Origin: Palleronia aestuarii
GTDB lineage: Bacteria > Pseudomonadota > Alphaproteobacteria > Rhodobacterales > Rhodobacteraceae
NCBI RefSeq assembly: GCF_003253995.1
Contig: NZ_QKZL01000004.1
Location: 283,107-347,106 of the forward strand
Length of the DNA stretch: 64,000 nucleotides
Reading direction: 5' to 3'
Below, in pieces: positions 28,178 through 38,325 of the stretch. Below the pieces are notes generated by a model. The model did no database searches. It saw only the letters and a program-made list of their open reading frames with translations, and was not told the origin of the DNA. The first letter of the stretch is position 1. Each line of letters begins with the position of its first letter. Both the position numbers and the translations under genes were made by a program.

Positions 28178-29875
28178 TCAGGGCAGGATCTCGAACCGGG
28201 TGACGTCGATCATGCCGCGATCGCTGATCTTCAATGCCGGAATCACGGGCAGTGCGAGGAAGGCCAGTTGCAGGAACGGCTCGTCCAGCACGATGCCGAG
28301 CCCCTTTGCCGCCTCGCGCAATTCCTCGAGCGCCGCCCGGACGGTCTCGAAAGGCTCGAGGCTCATGAGCCCGGCGACGGGCAGCGCGAGTTCGGCGCGG
28401 ATGACGCTGCCCTTGGCCACGACGAACCCGCCCTCGATCTCCGCGAGACGTCCGGACGCGAGCGCCATGTCGGCGTAGTCGACGCCCACGCAGACGATGT
28501 TGTGATGGTCGTGGCAGACGGTGGAGGCGACGGCGCCCGAGCGGATCCCGAAGCCGCGCACGAAGCCCGACGCCACGTTGCCATTCTTGCCGTGCCGCTC
28601 GATCACCGTGATCCGGGCGAGATCGCGCGCCGGATCGGGCGGCTTGTCGCCCCCGTTCGGCGCCACGTCCTCGTGGAGATGATCGGTCAGGATCCGTCCC
28701 GGCTGGATGCCGATCACGTCCGTCGCCGTCCGGTTCGCTCCGTGGCGGAACGTCCCTGGCGTGACGGGTGGTGCCTTCACGGAAGCCCGTCCGACGGGCG
28801 CCACCTTGCCGCGCGCGGCGAAGGCCGCCTCGGTCAGTTCCACGCCGCCGCACCAGACCGCCTGCGCGTCGCACGCCGCGAGCGATCCGAGCGCCACGAT
28901 GTCGGCGCGCTTGCCCGGCGCGATCTGCCCGCGATCCTTCAGCCCGAACGCTTCGGCAGCCGAAAGCGAGGCGATGCGGTAGGCGACGAGCGGATCGACG
29001 CCGCCCGCGATCGCATGGCGGATCATGTGATCGAGATGCCCCTCCTCGCCGATATCGAGCGGATTGCGGTCGTCGGTGCAGAAGGCGAGATAGGGCGCGA
29101 GCCGCTCCGTCATCAGCGGCATGAGCGCGTCGAGATCCTTCGAGACGGAGCCTTCGCGGATCAGGATCCGCATTCCCCGCTGCAGCTTCTCCCGCGCCTC
29201 CGCGAGCCCCGTCGCCTCGTGCTCCGTCGCGATCCCCGCGGCGACGTAGGCATTCAGGTCGCGCCCCGACAGGAGCGGCGCATGCCCGTCGATCGGCCCG
29301 TCCGCGAAGGCCGCGAGCTTCTCGAGAAGACCCGGATCGCCGGAGACGACACCGGGATAGTTCATCACTTCGGCGAGCCCCATCGCCTTCGGATGCGCGC
29401 GAAGCGCGGCAAGCTCCGCCGCTTCGATCCGGGCACCGGAAGTCTCCATTTCCGTCGAGGGCACGCAGGAGGAAAGCTGCACGATCACGTCGATGAGCGT
29501 GTGCTCCGCCTGCGCGAGCATGAAGCGGATGCCGTCCATGCCGAGGACGTTGGCGATCTCGTGCGGGTCGCAGATCGCGGTCGTCACCCCGCGCGGGCCC
29601 ACGCAGCGGTCGAATTCGAGCGGCGTGACGAGGGAACTCTCGATATGCAGATGCGTGTCGATGAAGCCCGGCACTAGGGTGAGGCCCTTCACCTCGCGCA
29701 CGACGCGCCCCTCGTAGGTCGCGCCGATTCCGACGATCCGGTCGCCGCAGATGGCCACGTCCCCCGCGATCAGATCGCCCGTCACGACATCGAGCACCGC
29801 ACCGCCGCGCAGCACGAGATCGGCGGGCTCGCGACCCGCACCCTGCGCGATGCGGCGGGCGAGCCGCTCCGTCAC
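28178..29875 (-). CDS. ade: Adenine deaminase
   Basis: A 565-residue amidohydrolase that converts adenine to hypoxanthine in purine salvage. Motifs: the metal-binding DTHLHIESS at about residue 83, [16 protein letters not shown], the IDGHAP histidine, [10 protein letters not shown], and the C-terminal [12 protein letters not shown] typical of the Ade family. The GTG start at 29875 has GGAAGG 8 bp upstream. ATG-starting longer frames run through the Lrp-like gene and are rejected. Sits 23 bp after a stand-alone Lrp ligand-binding domain gene. Confidence 0.93.
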   Translation of the reverse strand: MTERLARRIAQGAGREPADLVLRGGAVLDVVTGDLIAGDVAICGDRIVGIGATYEGRVVREVKGLTLVPGFIDTHLHIESSLVTPLEFDRCVGPRGVTTAICDPHEIANVLGMDGIRFMLAQAEHTLIDVIVQLSSCVPSTEMETSGARIEAAELAALRAHPKAMGLAEVMNYPGVVSGDPGLLEKLAAFADGPIDGHAPLLSGRDLNAYVAAGIATEHEATGLAEAREKLQRGMRILIREGSVSKDLDALMPLMTERLAPYLAFCTDDRNPLDIGEEGHLDHMIRHAIAGGVDPLVAYRIASLSAAEAFGLKDRGQIAPGKRADIVALGSLAACDAQAVWCGGVELTEAAFAARGKVAPVGRASVKAPPVTPGTFRHGANRTATDVIGIQPGRILTDHLHEDVAPNGGDKPPDPARDLARITVIERHGKNGNVASGFVRGFGIRSGAVASTVCHDHHNIVCVGVDYADMALASGRLAEIEGGFVVAKGSVIRAELALPVAGLMSLEPFETVRAALEELREAAKGLGIVLDEPFLQLAFLALPVIPALKISDRGMIDVTRFEILP

Positions 29876-29898
29876 CGCCGGCCCTTCCGCGCCGTGGG

Positions 29899-30135
29899 TC
29901 AAAAGGCCCGGAACGTCAGCGTGGTGAGCGTCCGCACGATCCCGTCGATGTCGAGCAGGCGGTCGTTGATGTACTTGCCGACATCTTCCCCCTCCGGGAT
30001 GTAGAGCTTTACGAGAAGGTCGAAATCTCCGGACGTGGAATAGAGTTCCGAATGGATTTCGCGCAGGACGATCTCGTCGGCGACGCGGTAGGCGCTGCCC
30101 GGTTTGCAACGGATCTGGACGAAGACGCAGGTCAC
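29899..30135 (-). CDS. Stand-alone Lrp/AsnC ligand-binding (RAM) domain protein
   Basis: A 78-residue protein made of only the alpha/beta RAM domain found at the C-terminus of Lrp/AsnC regulators ([19 protein letters not shown], then [13 protein letters not shown] and TLTTLTF). It has no DNA-binding HTH. The GTG start at 30135 has a strong AAGGAGG site. Such proteins may bind amino acids or co-assemble with full Lrp proteins. It precedes the adenine deaminase gene by 23 bp, but the link is unclear. Confidence 0.85.
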   Translation of the reverse strand: MTCVFVQIRCKPGSAYRVADEIVLREIHSELYSTSGDFDLLVKLYIPEGEDVGKYINDRLLDIDGIVRTLTTLTFRAF

Positions 30136-30245
30136 GCGGCCCTCCTTCTTTGGCGGGCATATGACCACCCCCTGCGAATGGAGACCAGCCCCTTTGCGCG
30201 CCCGCGACAATCGCGTATCGCTGGCCGGGAAAAAGGGGGAGCATC

Positions 30246-30992
30246 ATGAACAGCTACGATTTCTCGTCCCGCCGCGCGATCGTGACCGGCGGCGCTCAGG
30301 GTCTCGGGCGCGCGGCGGCCGAACGGCTGGCGGCGGGCGGTGCCACTGTCGCGCTCTGGGACTTCGATTCCGATCTCGCGCAGGCCACGGCAAAGGAGAT
30401 CGGCGCCGGTGCCGTCGGCGTAAAGGTCGACGTGTCGGACTGGTCGAGCGTGGAGGAGGCGCTGAAGGAAACGGAGGAGGCGATCGGGCCCGTCGACATC
30501 GCGGTCAATTCGGCGGGCATCGCCGGGGCGAACGCCAAGGTGGTCGATTACGACGTCGCGGAATTCGCCCGGATCGTCGCGGTGAACCTGAACGGCACGT
30601 TCCACGTAAACCGCGCGGTCGCCCGCGGCATGTCGGAGCGCGGCTACGGCCGGATCGTCAACATCGCCTCGGTCGCGGGCAAGGAAGGCAATCCCAACGC
30701 CTGCGCCTATTCCGCCTCGAAGGCGGGAGTGATCGGCTTCACCAAATCGCTCGGCAAGGAACTCGCCGACAAGGATATCGCCGTCAATTGCGTAACGCCC
30801 GCCGCGGCGCGCACCCGCATCTTCGACCAGATGAGCCAGGAGCATATCGACTTCATGCTGTCGAAGATCCCGCGCGGGCGGTTTCTGGAACTTTCCGAAG
30901 CCGCGTCGATGATCGCCTGGCTGTGCTCGGAGGAGAACAGCTTCACCACCGGCGGCGTCTTCGACCTGTCCGGCGGCCGGGCCACCTATTGA
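30246..30992 (+). CDS. SDR-family NAD(P)-dependent oxidoreductase
   Basis: A 248-residue classical short-chain dehydrogenase. The cofactor motif [10 protein letters not shown] is near residue 14, NSAGIAG near 90, and the catalytic Ser-Tyr-Lys set appears as [11 protein letters not shown], then YSASKAG (Y157, K161 approximately). The acidic residue after beta-2 (WDFD) suggests NAD preference. Closest in appearance to sugar or 3-hydroxyacid dehydrogenases (for example 2-keto-3-deoxy-L-fuconate type); substrate unknown. It is followed 8 bp later by an aminotransferase gene on the same strand. Confidence 0.88.
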   Translation: MNSYDFSSRRAIVTGGAQGLGRAAAERLAAGGATVALWDFDSDLAQATAKEIGAGAVGVKVDVSDWSSVEEALKETEEAIGPVDIAVNSAGIAGANAKVVDYDVAEFARIVAVNLNGTFHVNRAVARGMSERGYGRIVNIASVAGKEGNPNACAYSASKAGVIGFTKSLGKELADKDIAVNCVTPAAARTRIFDQMSQEHIDFMLSKIPRGRFLELSEAASMIAWLCSEENSFTTGGVFDLSGGRATY

Positions 30993-31000
30993 GCGGCGCC

Positions 31001-32188
31001 ATGTCTTTCCACCCGGATTTCGCGCCCGCGCTCTCCCGCCTCGGCACGGAGAGCGCCTTCGAGGTGCTCGCACGGGCTTCCCGCCTCCAGGCGGAAGGTC
31101 ACGACATCATCAATCTCGGTATCGGGCAGCCCGATTTCCGCACCCCCGAGCATATCGTGGAGGCAGGCCGCAAGGCGCTCGCGGACGGCCATCACGGATA
31201 CACGCCCGCGAACGGCCTGCCCCGGCTTCGCGAGGCGGTGGCCCAGGATCTCGAGCGGCGCCACGGGCTTTCGGGAGAGACTTCGGTCGATCCGGACAAT
31301 GTCGTGGTCGTGCCCGGCGGCAAGCCGACCATGTTCTTCGCGGCGCTCATGTTCGGGCGACCGGGCGTCGAGATCCTCTATCCCAATCCGGGCTTCCCGA
31401 TCTACGAATCCGTCATCTCCTTCACCGGTGCCATGCCCGTTCCGATCGCCCTGAAGGAGGAGAACGGTTTCGCCTTCGACGCCGCGACCGTTCTCGCGCA
31501 GATCACCGACCGTACGCGGCTCATCATCATCAACTCGCCTGCCAATCCCACGGGCGGCGTCACGCCCAAGGCGGAGATCGACAAGCTCGTGGCGGGACTG
31601 GCCGAGCATCCGCAGGTCGCGCTGATGTCGGACGAGATCTATTCGCAGATGCTCTATGGCGGGCGGGAGCATGTCTCGCTCCTTTCCTACCCCGAGATCC
31701 GCGACCGGCTGATCCTGCTCGACGGGTGGTCGAAGACCTACGCAATGACGGGATGGCGAATGGGCTTCGCCGTCTGGCCCGACAGCATGGTGGAGCATGC
31801 AACGCGGCTCTGCATCAACGACCATTCCTGCGTGAACGCCGCGGCACAATTCGCGGGTCTCGCGGCGCTAACGGGTCCGCAGGATGCGGTCAGGGACATG
31901 GTCGCGCAGTTCGACCGCCGCAGGGAGGCGATCGTCGGCGCGCTGAATTCCGTACCGGGCATGCGCTGCGCCGATCCCGGTGGCGCCTTCTATGCCTTCC
32001 CGAACATCGAAGGGACCGGTCTCACCTCCAAGGAGGCGCAGGACCGGTTCCTGTCGGAAGCGGGCGTCGCCACCGTCGCGGGCACGAGTTTCGGAGCGTT
32101 CGGAGAGGGCTACCTACGCTTTTCCTACGCCAACAGCCTGGAGAACATCGAACGGGCGATCGACCGGATCAGGCGCGTGATGCAGTAG
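31001..32188 (+). CDS. Class I/II pyridoxal phosphate aminotransferase
   Basis: A 395-residue PLP enzyme of the aspartate aminotransferase fold. NLGIGQPDF near residue 36, YTPANGLPRLREAV, INSPANPTGG, and the Schiff-base lysine in WSKTYAMTGWR are clear. The C-terminal arginine motif appears as YLRFSYANS. The start MSFHPDFAPAL gives the family length. Donor and acceptor are not predictable; neutral and aromatic amino acids are common in this subgroup. Probably cotranscribed with the SDR gene. Confidence 0.9.
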   Translation: MSFHPDFAPALSRLGTESAFEVLARASRLQAEGHDIINLGIGQPDFRTPEHIVEAGRKALADGHHGYTPANGLPRLREAVAQDLERRHGLSGETSVDPDNVVVVPGGKPTMFFAALMFGRPGVEILYPNPGFPIYESVISFTGAMPVPIALKEENGFAFDAATVLAQITDRTRLIIINSPANPTGGVTPKAEIDKLVAGLAEHPQVALMSDEIYSQMLYGGREHVSLLSYPEIRDRLILLDGWSKTYAMTGWRMGFAVWPDSMVEHATRLCINDHSCVNAAAQFAGLAALTGPQDAVRDMVAQFDRRREAIVGALNSVPGMRCADPGGAFYAFPNIEGTGLTSKEAQDRFLSEAGVATVAGTSFGAFGEGYLRFSYANSLENIERAIDRIRRVMQ

Positions 32189-32206
32189 CGGCACGCGCCG
32201 CCGATC

Positions 32207-32449
32207 TCACTCCGCCTTGCCCATCGCGTCGAGCCGCGCCTTCAGCGCCTCGTTCTCCTCGCGTGCCTTCTGGGCCATCGTACGAACGGCGTCGAATTCC
32301 TCGCGGGTCACGAAGTCGCGCTCCGCGAGCCAGCGGTCGATCATGCCGTTGACGGCGGTGTGCGCTTCGTCGCGCGCGCCTTGCGCCACGCCCATCGCAT
32401 TCGTCATGAGCTGCGACAGGTCGTCGAACATCTTGTTGCGGGTCTGCAT
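32207..32449 (-). CDS. ubiK: Ubiquinone biosynthesis accessory factor UbiK
   Basis: An 80-residue BMFP/YqiC-family protein. An amphipathic N-terminal helix ([22 protein letters not shown]) is followed by a C-terminal coiled coil ([23 protein letters not shown]). UbiK helps UbiJ organise aerobic ubiquinone synthesis at the membrane. Convergent with the aminotransferase gene and divergent from lgt. Confidence 0.88.
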   Translation of the reverse strand: MQTRNKMFDDLSQLMTNAMGVAQGARDEAHTAVNGMIDRWLAERDFVTREEFDAVRTMAQKAREENEALKARLDAMGKAE

Positions 32450-32541
32450 TCTCGGCTCTCCTTCGGCTTCATCCCGATATGGTCGCCGGGGGCAGAATTC
32501 TCAAGGTTGACTTCCCCCCGGCGCCACCGCTTTCTCGCGCC

Positions 32542-33438
32542 ATGCTCGCCGCCATCCCCTTCCCCGACATCTCCCCGGAAATCTTCGCGATCGACGTGGG
32601 GGGCTTTCATTTCGCCCTGCGCTGGTATGCGCTGGCTTACGTGGTGGGGATCGTCCTCGGCTGGGCGCTCGCCCGCGCGGCGGTGCGCCGGCCCCGGCTC
32701 TGGGCGCAGGGCCGCAGCCCGATGGACGAGGCGGGCGTGGAGGAACTCGTCACCGCGGTGATCCTCGGCATCGTGCTCGGCGGACGGCTCGGCTTCGTGC
32801 TCTTCTACCAGCCAGCCTACTATCTCTCGAACCCCGTGGAGATCCTCTACATCTGGCAAGGCGGGATGTCGTTTCACGGCGGGATGATCGGTGTGGCGGT
32901 CGCCGCGCTCTACGTCTCCCTGCGACGGTCGGTCCCGATCTGGTCGGTGCTGGATCTCTTGGCACTCGCCACGCCGCCGGGCCTGTTTCTCGGCCGGATC
33001 GCGAACTTCATCAACGCCGAGCTCTGGGGCCGGCCGAGCGACCTGCCCTGGGCGGTGATCTTTCCGGGCGCCGCGGCGCAGGATTGCCCCGGCGTCGAGG
33101 GGCTCTGCGCGCGGCATCCCTCGCAGCTCTACGAGGCCGGGCTGGAAGGGCTCTTGCTCGGCGCATTGCTTCTGACCCTCGCCTTCGCGCGCGGATGGCT
33201 CGCGCGGCCGGGACAGCTGACCGGCGCGTTCCTCGCGGCCTACGGCCTGTCGCGGATCGCCGTCGAATTCGTCCGGCAGGCCGATCCGCAATTCATCACG
33301 CCGGACAATCCGATGGGCTACGTCGTGCAGATCGGCGCCGCCGGCCTCTCGATGGGGCAGCTTCTTTCGGTGCCGATGGTCGCGCTCGGGATCGCCATGA
33401 TCCTGGCCGCGCGGCTGCGTACGCCGGGCCGCCCGTGA
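32542..33438 (+). CDS. lgt: Prolipoprotein diacylglyceryl transferase
   Basis: Lgt attaches diacylglyceryl from phosphatidylglycerol to the lipobox cysteine of prolipoproteins, in the inner membrane. The 298-residue polytopic protein starts at [10 protein letters not shown]; an upstream in-frame ATG at 32479 adds an unlikely leader. The catalytic region shows [10 protein letters not shown], the Lgt signature [18 protein letters not shown], and RHPSQLYEA. An insert around [16 protein letters not shown] contains two cysteines. Substrates encoded in this window include the DUF2927, PqiC and DPBB lipoproteins. Its stop overlaps the next GTG start. Confidence 0.95.
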   Translation: MLAAIPFPDISPEIFAIDVGGFHFALRWYALAYVVGIVLGWALARAAVRRPRLWAQGRSPMDEAGVEELVTAVILGIVLGGRLGFVLFYQPAYYLSNPVEILYIWQGGMSFHGGMIGVAVAALYVSLRRSVPIWSVLDLLALATPPGLFLGRIANFINAELWGRPSDLPWAVIFPGAAAQDCPGVEGLCARHPSQLYEAGLEGLLLGALLLTLAFARGWLARPGQLTGAFLAAYGLSRIAVEFVRQADPQFITPDNPMGYVVQIGAAGLSMGQLLSVPMVALGIAMILAARLRTPGRP

Positions 33439-34502
33439 CTCCACTCGCCGATCTACTTGTCCGGCAGATCGCCGCGACCGGTCCGATGACCATCGCCGAG
33501 TACATGCAGGCCTGCCTCCTGCACCCCCGATACGGCTATTACACCACGCGCCCCATGCCTCTGGGCGCGGCCGGCGACTTCGTGACCGCCCCCGAGATCA
33601 GCCAGATGTTCGGCGAGCTCGTGGGCCTCGCGCTGGCGCAGGCGTGGCTCGACCGCGGCGCGCCCGATCCGGTGGCCCTCGTCGAGCTCGGACCCGGGCG
33701 CGGGACGCTGATGGCGGACGCGCTGCGCGCGACGCGCGCCGTGCCGGGCTTCCACGCCGCGATCCGGCTCCATCTGCTCGAGGCCTCCCCGACACTGCGG
33801 CAAGAGCAGGAGGCAAGGCTCGCGGGCGCGCAGCCCACATGGATCGAGACCGTCGATGCGTTGCCCGAGATGCCGATCCTGCTCGTGGCGAACGAGTTCC
33901 TGGACGCGCTGCCCATCCGGCAATTCGTTCGCGACGGGGCGGGCTGGCGTGAACGGCTCGTCGGCGTCTCCGAGGGGCAGCTCACCTTCGCTCTCTCCGA
34001 CATCGCCTTCCTCGCGGCGCTCGAGCACCGGCTGGAGGATACGGCGCCGGGCGACCTCGTCGAGACCTGCGCCCCGGCGGAGGCGCTCTCCGAAGAGATC
34101 GGCGCCCGGATCGCGCGGACGGGTGGCATGGCGCTTCTCATCGATTACGGGGCGGAGCACTCGAAGGGCGACACGTTCCAGGCGCTGCGCTGCCATCGGA
34201 AGGAAAGCCCCCTAGAGACACCCGGAGAGGCCGACCTGACCGCGCATGTGGCTTTCGGTCCTCTTGCCCGCGCCGCGCCCTGCGCCGCCGCCCCCCTGAC
34301 CACGCAGGGCCTCTGGCTCGAGCAACTCGGTGTCACGCCGCGGGCGGAGGCCCTCGCCGCCCGTCTGACGGGTGATGCGCTCGACGCCCATATCGCCGCA
34401 CATCGGCGGTTGACCCACCCCGGCGAAATGGGCGACCTCTTCAAGGTCCTCGCCCTCCATGACGGTCGCGTCTCCCCGCCCGGATCGCGGCACGGACCCT
34501 GA
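33435..34502 (+). CDS. MidA/NDUFAF7-like class I SAM-dependent methyltransferase
   Basis: A 355-residue protein starting GTG inside the lgt stop (GTGA). It belongs to the DUF185/MidA family: [22 protein letters not shown] at residues 17-38, the SAM motif [16 protein letters not shown] near 78, and [15 protein letters not shown] near 150. The mitochondrial homologue NDUFAF7 methylates an arginine of NDUFS2 during complex I assembly, so a complex I role is likely but not shown. Cotranscribed with lgt and pgeF. Confidence 0.88.
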   Translation: MTPLADLLVRQIAATGPMTIAEYMQACLLHPRYGYYTTRPMPLGAAGDFVTAPEISQMFGELVGLALAQAWLDRGAPDPVALVELGPGRGTLMADALRATRAVPGFHAAIRLHLLEASPTLRQEQEARLAGAQPTWIETVDALPEMPILLVANEFLDALPIRQFVRDGAGWRERLVGVSEGQLTFALSDIAFLAALEHRLEDTAPGDLVETCAPAEALSEEIGARIARTGGMALLIDYGAEHSKGDTFQALRCHRKESPLETPGEADLTAHVAFGPLARAAPCAAAPLTTQGLWLEQLGVTPRAEALAARLTGDALDAHIAAHRRLTHPGEMGDLFKVLALHDGRVSPPGSRHGP

Positions 34503-34503
34503 C

Positions 34504-35262
34504 ATGACGCTCGAGATCCTCACGTCCGACGCGCTTTCTCCGTTTCGCCACGGATTCTTCACGCGTCGCGGCGGGGCCTCCTCGGGTGTCTTCGCGGGTC
34601 TCAATTGCGGCTTCGGCTCCTCCGACCAGCGCGAGATCGTGGCGATCAACCGCCTCCGCGTCGCCCGGGCGATGGAAGTGGCGCCCGACGCGCTGCGCGG
34701 CGTCAACCAGGTCCATTCCGACATCGCCGTGGCAGCCGGGCCCGACGCGCCGGCCGCACCGCCCGATGCGGATGCGCTCGCGACCGCGACCCCGGGCATC
34801 GCGCTTGCCGTCCTGACCGCCGATTGCATGCCGATCCTCTTCTGCGACCCGGAAAGCGGTGTCGTCGGCGCGGCCCATGCGGGCTGGCGCGGCGCACTCG
34901 GCGGGGTGATCGAGGCCACGCTCGCGTCGATGGAAGAGCTCGGCGCGCGGCGCGACGCGATCCGGGCCGTGATCGGACCCTGCATCTCGCAGCGTGCCTA
35001 CGAGGTCGGACCCGACCTGAAGGATGCGTTCCGCGCGGCAGATCACGAAGCCGACCGGTTCTTCGTAGGCGGTAAAGGCGACCGACTGCATCTCGATCTG
35101 CCGGGCTACGGCCTGTCGCGGTTGCGCCGCGCGGGCGTCGCGGCCGCCGAATGGATCGGGCAATGCACCTATCACGACGATGCCCGGTTCTATTCCTACC
35201 GGCGATCGTCGCATCGCCGCGAGGCCGATTACGGACGCCTCGTCTCCGTCATCCGCGCCTGA
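34504..35262 (+). CDS. pgeF: Peptidoglycan editing factor PgeF (laccase-domain protein)
   Basis: A 252-residue YfiH/multicopper-like laccase-domain protein. Zinc ligands appear as HSDI (VNQVHSD), DCMPI and HAGWRGALGG, and the C-terminal motif is CTYHDDARFYSYRR. PgeF removes wrongly incorporated L-serine from peptidoglycan precursors in E. coli; related human FAMIN acts on purine nucleosides. The start MTLEILTSD lies 1 bp after the methyltransferase stop. Confidence 0.92.
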   Translation: MTLEILTSDALSPFRHGFFTRRGGASSGVFAGLNCGFGSSDQREIVAINRLRVARAMEVAPDALRGVNQVHSDIAVAAGPDAPAAPPDADALATATPGIALAVLTADCMPILFCDPESGVVGAAHAGWRGALGGVIEATLASMEELGARRDAIRAVIGPCISQRAYEVGPDLKDAFRAADHEADRFFVGGKGDRLHLDLPGYGLSRLRRAGVAAAEWIGQCTYHDDARFYSYRRSSHRREADYGRLVSVIRA

Positions 35263-35499
35263 CCGCCGAATCGCCCCGCGACGGCCACGATACCGCCCAC
35301 ATTCCGCGCGATGACTGACACTCGGCCTGATCGGGGTGGTGAAGGGCGACATCAGGACATCGGCAGCGCCGCGTGATCTCCGCGCGAGCTGCCCGCGTCG
35401 GCTGATATGCGCCGGCCGCATTCCCCGACCGGACCGAACCGCGGGTGGGCCATCCGGCCCTGCCCTGCGTCGTCTGGAACTGCCATGTGAGGGGAAACC

Positions 35500-36261
35500 A
35501 TGCCGCACCGCGAACCGATCGCCCATCATCACCCCAAGCAGCGCAGTACCGCCTGGACGGTCCGGCGCGTACCCAACACCTTCGCCATGCCGCCACTCTC
35601 GGAGCGCTATCAGGCGATGTGGCTCGGCGCCGACGGGGAGATCGACGATTGCGTCCGGATGGGCCCGCGGGTCCCGCTCTTCACGCAATCCTTCGGTGCG
35701 CTGGCGCGGGGCGCCATCGTCCCGACCGCGCAGGGGCCGGTGGCCGTCGAGGATCTGCTCCCCGGAATGCGGGTCGCGACCTCCCAGGGGCCGGAGACGC
35801 TGCTCTGGATCGGGTCGCAGACGCTGGTTCCCAACGGACGGCGCCGTCCGCTCTACCGGATCCCCGCCGAGGCGCTCGGCCTGGGGCGTCCGTCCTTCGA
35901 CCTCGTGCTCGGCCCGGCGGCGCGCATCGTCTCGCGCTCAGGCACGTTGCGCGACCGGATCGGCAGCGAGGCCGCCCTGATCCCGGTCGAGGCGATGACC
36001 GACGGCATGACCGTGATCGAGGTCGCGCCGATCTCCTCCGTGCAGCTCTTCCATCTCGGCTTCGCCTCGCACCGGACTTTGTCGGTGAGCGGAGTAGAAC
36101 TTGAGAGCGTCCATCCCGGGCGGATCGACGCGTCGATCGGGCGGGAGCTCCTCTCGCTCTACATGTCGATGTTCCCGCATCTCGACGGGCCGGCGGGTTT
36201 CGGAAAGCTCGCAATGCCGCGTCTCAGCCTCGACGAGGCGGGGCAGCTCGACGCGGCCTGA
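35500..36261 (+). CDS. Hint-domain protein lacking the nucleophilic cysteine
   Basis: A 253-residue protein of the Hint_2 type common in Rhodobacterales. The Hint core starts at about residue 65 (FGALARGAIVPTAQGPVAVEDLLPGMRV) and contains the GDxV-equivalent PGMRVAT and the ETLLWIGSQ strand; the second half has SSVQLFHLGFASHRTLSVSG. The position normally held by a catalytic cysteine is taken by Leu-Ala-Arg, and no asparagine ends the domain, so self-splicing or cleavage is very unlikely. Function unknown; no signal peptide. Possibly a structural or sugar-binding derivative. Confidence 0.78.
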   Translation: MPHREPIAHHHPKQRSTAWTVRRVPNTFAMPPLSERYQAMWLGADGEIDDCVRMGPRVPLFTQSFGALARGAIVPTAQGPVAVEDLLPGMRVATSQGPETLLWIGSQTLVPNGRRRPLYRIPAEALGLGRPSFDLVLGPAARIVSRSGTLRDRIGSEAALIPVEAMTDGMTVIEVAPISSVQLFHLGFASHRTLSVSGVELESVHPGRIDASIGRELLSLYMSMFPHLDGPAGFGKLAMPRLSLDEAGQLDAA

Positions 36262-36306
36262 CACGCTTTCCGTCCGCTCGGTCCGAACACCCGGACGGGC
36301 GGGTGC

Positions 36307-36807
36307 CTACGCGCCCCGCAGCAGGCGTTCCTCGAGAACCTCGAAAGAGACGCCCGGTTCGCGCTTGGCGTTGCGGATGACGAGGGAGGTCTTGACGCTG
36401 CCGACATTGGCCGTGGTCAGCAGTTCGGAGGTCAGGAAGGACTGGAACGTCGACAGATCGGGTGCCGAGCATTTCAGGATGAAATCGACCTCGCCGTTCA
36501 GCATGTGACATTCGCGCACGAGGGGCCAGTCGCGACAACGCTGCTCGAAGGCGGAGAGATCGGCCTCGGTCTGGCTCTGCAGGCCCACCATCGCAAAAAC
36601 CTGGACCTCGAAACCCAGCGCGCGCGGATCGACGTCGGCATGATAGCCACGGATATAGCCCGCCTCCTCGAGCGTGCGCACCCGCCTGAGGCAGGGCGGC
36701 GCCGAGATGCCGACCCGGCGCGCCAGTTCGACATTCGTCATCCGTCCGTCGGACTGGAGTTCCGACAGGATTCGCCGGTCGATCGAGTCGAGCTTGTGCC
36801 CAGCCAT
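36307..36807 (-). CDS. Lrp/AsnC family transcriptional regulator
   Basis: A 166-residue full-length Lrp-type regulator: N-terminal winged HTH ([38 protein letters not shown]) and C-terminal RAM domain ([12 protein letters not shown]). SPPPCLRR is the DNA-reading helix pattern of this subfamily. It is divergent from trxB across 166 bp and may regulate itself or trxB. Such Lrp/trxB pairs recur in this bacterial group. Confidence 0.9.
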   Translation of the reverse strand: MAGHKLDSIDRRILSELQSDGRMTNVELARRVGISAPPCLRRVRTLEEAGYIRGYHADVDPRALGFEVQVFAMVGLQSQTEADLSAFEQRCRDWPLVRECHMLNGEVDFILKCSAPDLSTFQSFLTSELLTTANVGSVKTSLVIRNAKREPGVSFEVLEERLLRGA

Positions 36808-36974
36808 TCAGGTCCCCCGCAACATTCCGATCCTATGCGCCGAAAGACGCTGAGGCGCAATTATGTTTCAACGTTGCGCAAGATTCTTTCCGGAGCCTAG
36901 GGCGGGAAGCGGGGCTTTCGCGGTGCCGGAGAGAACCCTATATTCGGTGCCCAGCGCAATCGAAGGAACGTCCC

Positions 36975-37985
36975 ATGAGCGAGACCCGTCACGTCAAGGT
37001 GCTGATCGTCGGCTCCGGCCCGGCCGGCTACACGGCCGGCGTCTATGCCGCGCGCGCGATGCTGGAGCCGGTCCTGATCCAGGGGATCCAGCCGGGCGGG
37101 CAGCTCACCATCACCACCGATGTGGAAAACTGGCCGGGCGATGCGAGCGTCATGGGCCCCGACCTCATGGTCCGGATGGAAGCCCATGCGCGCGAGACCG
37201 GGGTGGAGATCGTCTCGGACATGATCGCCTCGATCGACCTCGCGAACCGCCCCTTCACCGCCAAAAGCGACAGCGGCACGATCTACAAGGCCGATGCCGT
37301 GATCCTCGCGACCGGCGCGCAGGCGAAATGGCTGGGCTTGCCGTCGGAGGAGGCATTCAAGGGCTTCGGTGTCTCGGCCTGCGCGACCTGCGACGGGTTC
37401 TTCTACCGCGGTCAGGAGGTCGCCGTGATCGGCGGCGGCAATACGGCAGTGGAGGAGGCGCTGTTCCTGACGAACTTCGCCTCAAAGGTGACGCTCATTC
37501 ACCGCCGGGGCGAACTCCGTGCCGAGAAGATATTACAAAAGCGGCTCTTCGATCATCCAAAGGTGGAAATCCTCTGGAACCACGCCCTCGAGGAGGTGAC
37601 GGGGACGACGGCCCCCCGGGGCGTCGAGGGCCTGCGCGCGCGCCACGTGGACACCGGAGAGATCAAGGAGATCGCCGTCACGGGCGTCTTCGTGGCGATC
37701 GGCCACGCGCCCGCCTCCGAACTCGTCGCGGAGCAGCTCGAGACGCATCACGGCGGCTACGTCGTGACGAAGCCCGACAGCACCGCGACCTCCGTGCCCG
37801 GCGTCTTCGCTGCGGGCGATCTCACCGATCACGTCTACCGCCAGGCGGTTACGAGCGCCGGAATGGGCTGTATGGCCGCGCTGGAGGCCGAACGCTTCCT
37901 CGCCTCCGTGGGAGAGACCGATGGCAAGGTCCAGACGGAGCCCCTGGGATGGGGCGCCGAGGTGGAACCGAGTCCGGCGGAGTGA
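36975..37985 (+). CDS. trxB: Thioredoxin reductase
   Basis: A 336-residue low-molecular-weight NADPH-thioredoxin reductase. FAD motif [16 protein letters not shown] near residue 13, redox-active CATC with C136 and C139, NADPH motif [13 protein letters not shown], and C-terminal [10 protein letters not shown]. It keeps thioredoxin reduced in the cytoplasm. The start follows AAGGAACG. The C-terminal extension after the FAD domain ([17 protein letters not shown]) is slightly longer than in E. coli. Confidence 0.96.
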   Translation: MSETRHVKVLIVGSGPAGYTAGVYAARAMLEPVLIQGIQPGGQLTITTDVENWPGDASVMGPDLMVRMEAHARETGVEIVSDMIASIDLANRPFTAKSDSGTIYKADAVILATGAQAKWLGLPSEEAFKGFGVSACATCDGFFYRGQEVAVIGGGNTAVEEALFLTNFASKVTLIHRRGELRAEKILQKRLFDHPKVEILWNHALEEVTGTTAPRGVEGLRARHVDTGEIKEIAVTGVFVAIGHAPASELVAEQLETHHGGYVVTKPDSTATSVPGVFAAGDLTDHVYRQAVTSAGMGCMAALEAERFLASVGETDGKVQTEPLGWGAEVEPSPAE

Positions 37986-38325
37986 ACGGGCTTCGGTCCG
38001 CGCGGTGAACAATCACGGCGCGGACCGGGAAATTGTCGCCGCGAAATGCGGAAATGGTGTCAATGCTCGCGAAATTCCTGAGTGCGACCGGTCGTTCCGT
38101 CGGCAGGGGCACAGGCGACCGGTAGGCGTCGGAACAAGGTCCGACGCCGTCGCGGGAGCGTGGAACGCCCATTTCCATCCCGGCGCCATAAGGCGGATTT
38201 TCGACCATTCTGGCCGTCTCGGGCGCCCTCTCGTCGGTTCCGCCTTGATCCGGCCCGCACCGCCGCGATATGGCGCGCCCCGAAAGCGACGTTCGTCGCA
38301 CCCCCAGAAAAGCTGATTCCGACCC
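37986..38325. other. Intergenic region between trxB and sat/cysC
   Basis: 340 bp without a supported gene. It contains a strong hairpin (38125-38148) and must hold the promoter of the sulfate-activation gene. I looked for a riboswitch (SAM type) upstream of sat and saw no recognisable one. Confidence 0.5.
38125..38148. terminator. Long perfect hairpin downstream of trxB
   Basis: GGCGTCGGA (38125-38133) pairs perfectly with TCCGACGCC (38140-38148) across a 6-nt loop. No T run follows, so it is a Rho-type or attenuator-like structure and not a clear intrinsic terminator. It lies midway between trxB and sat. Confidence 0.4.

Noticed and set aside
37986..38325. SAM riboswitch upstream of sat/cysC
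   Set aside because: Apart from one hairpin, no conserved SAM-riboswitch core could be recognised.
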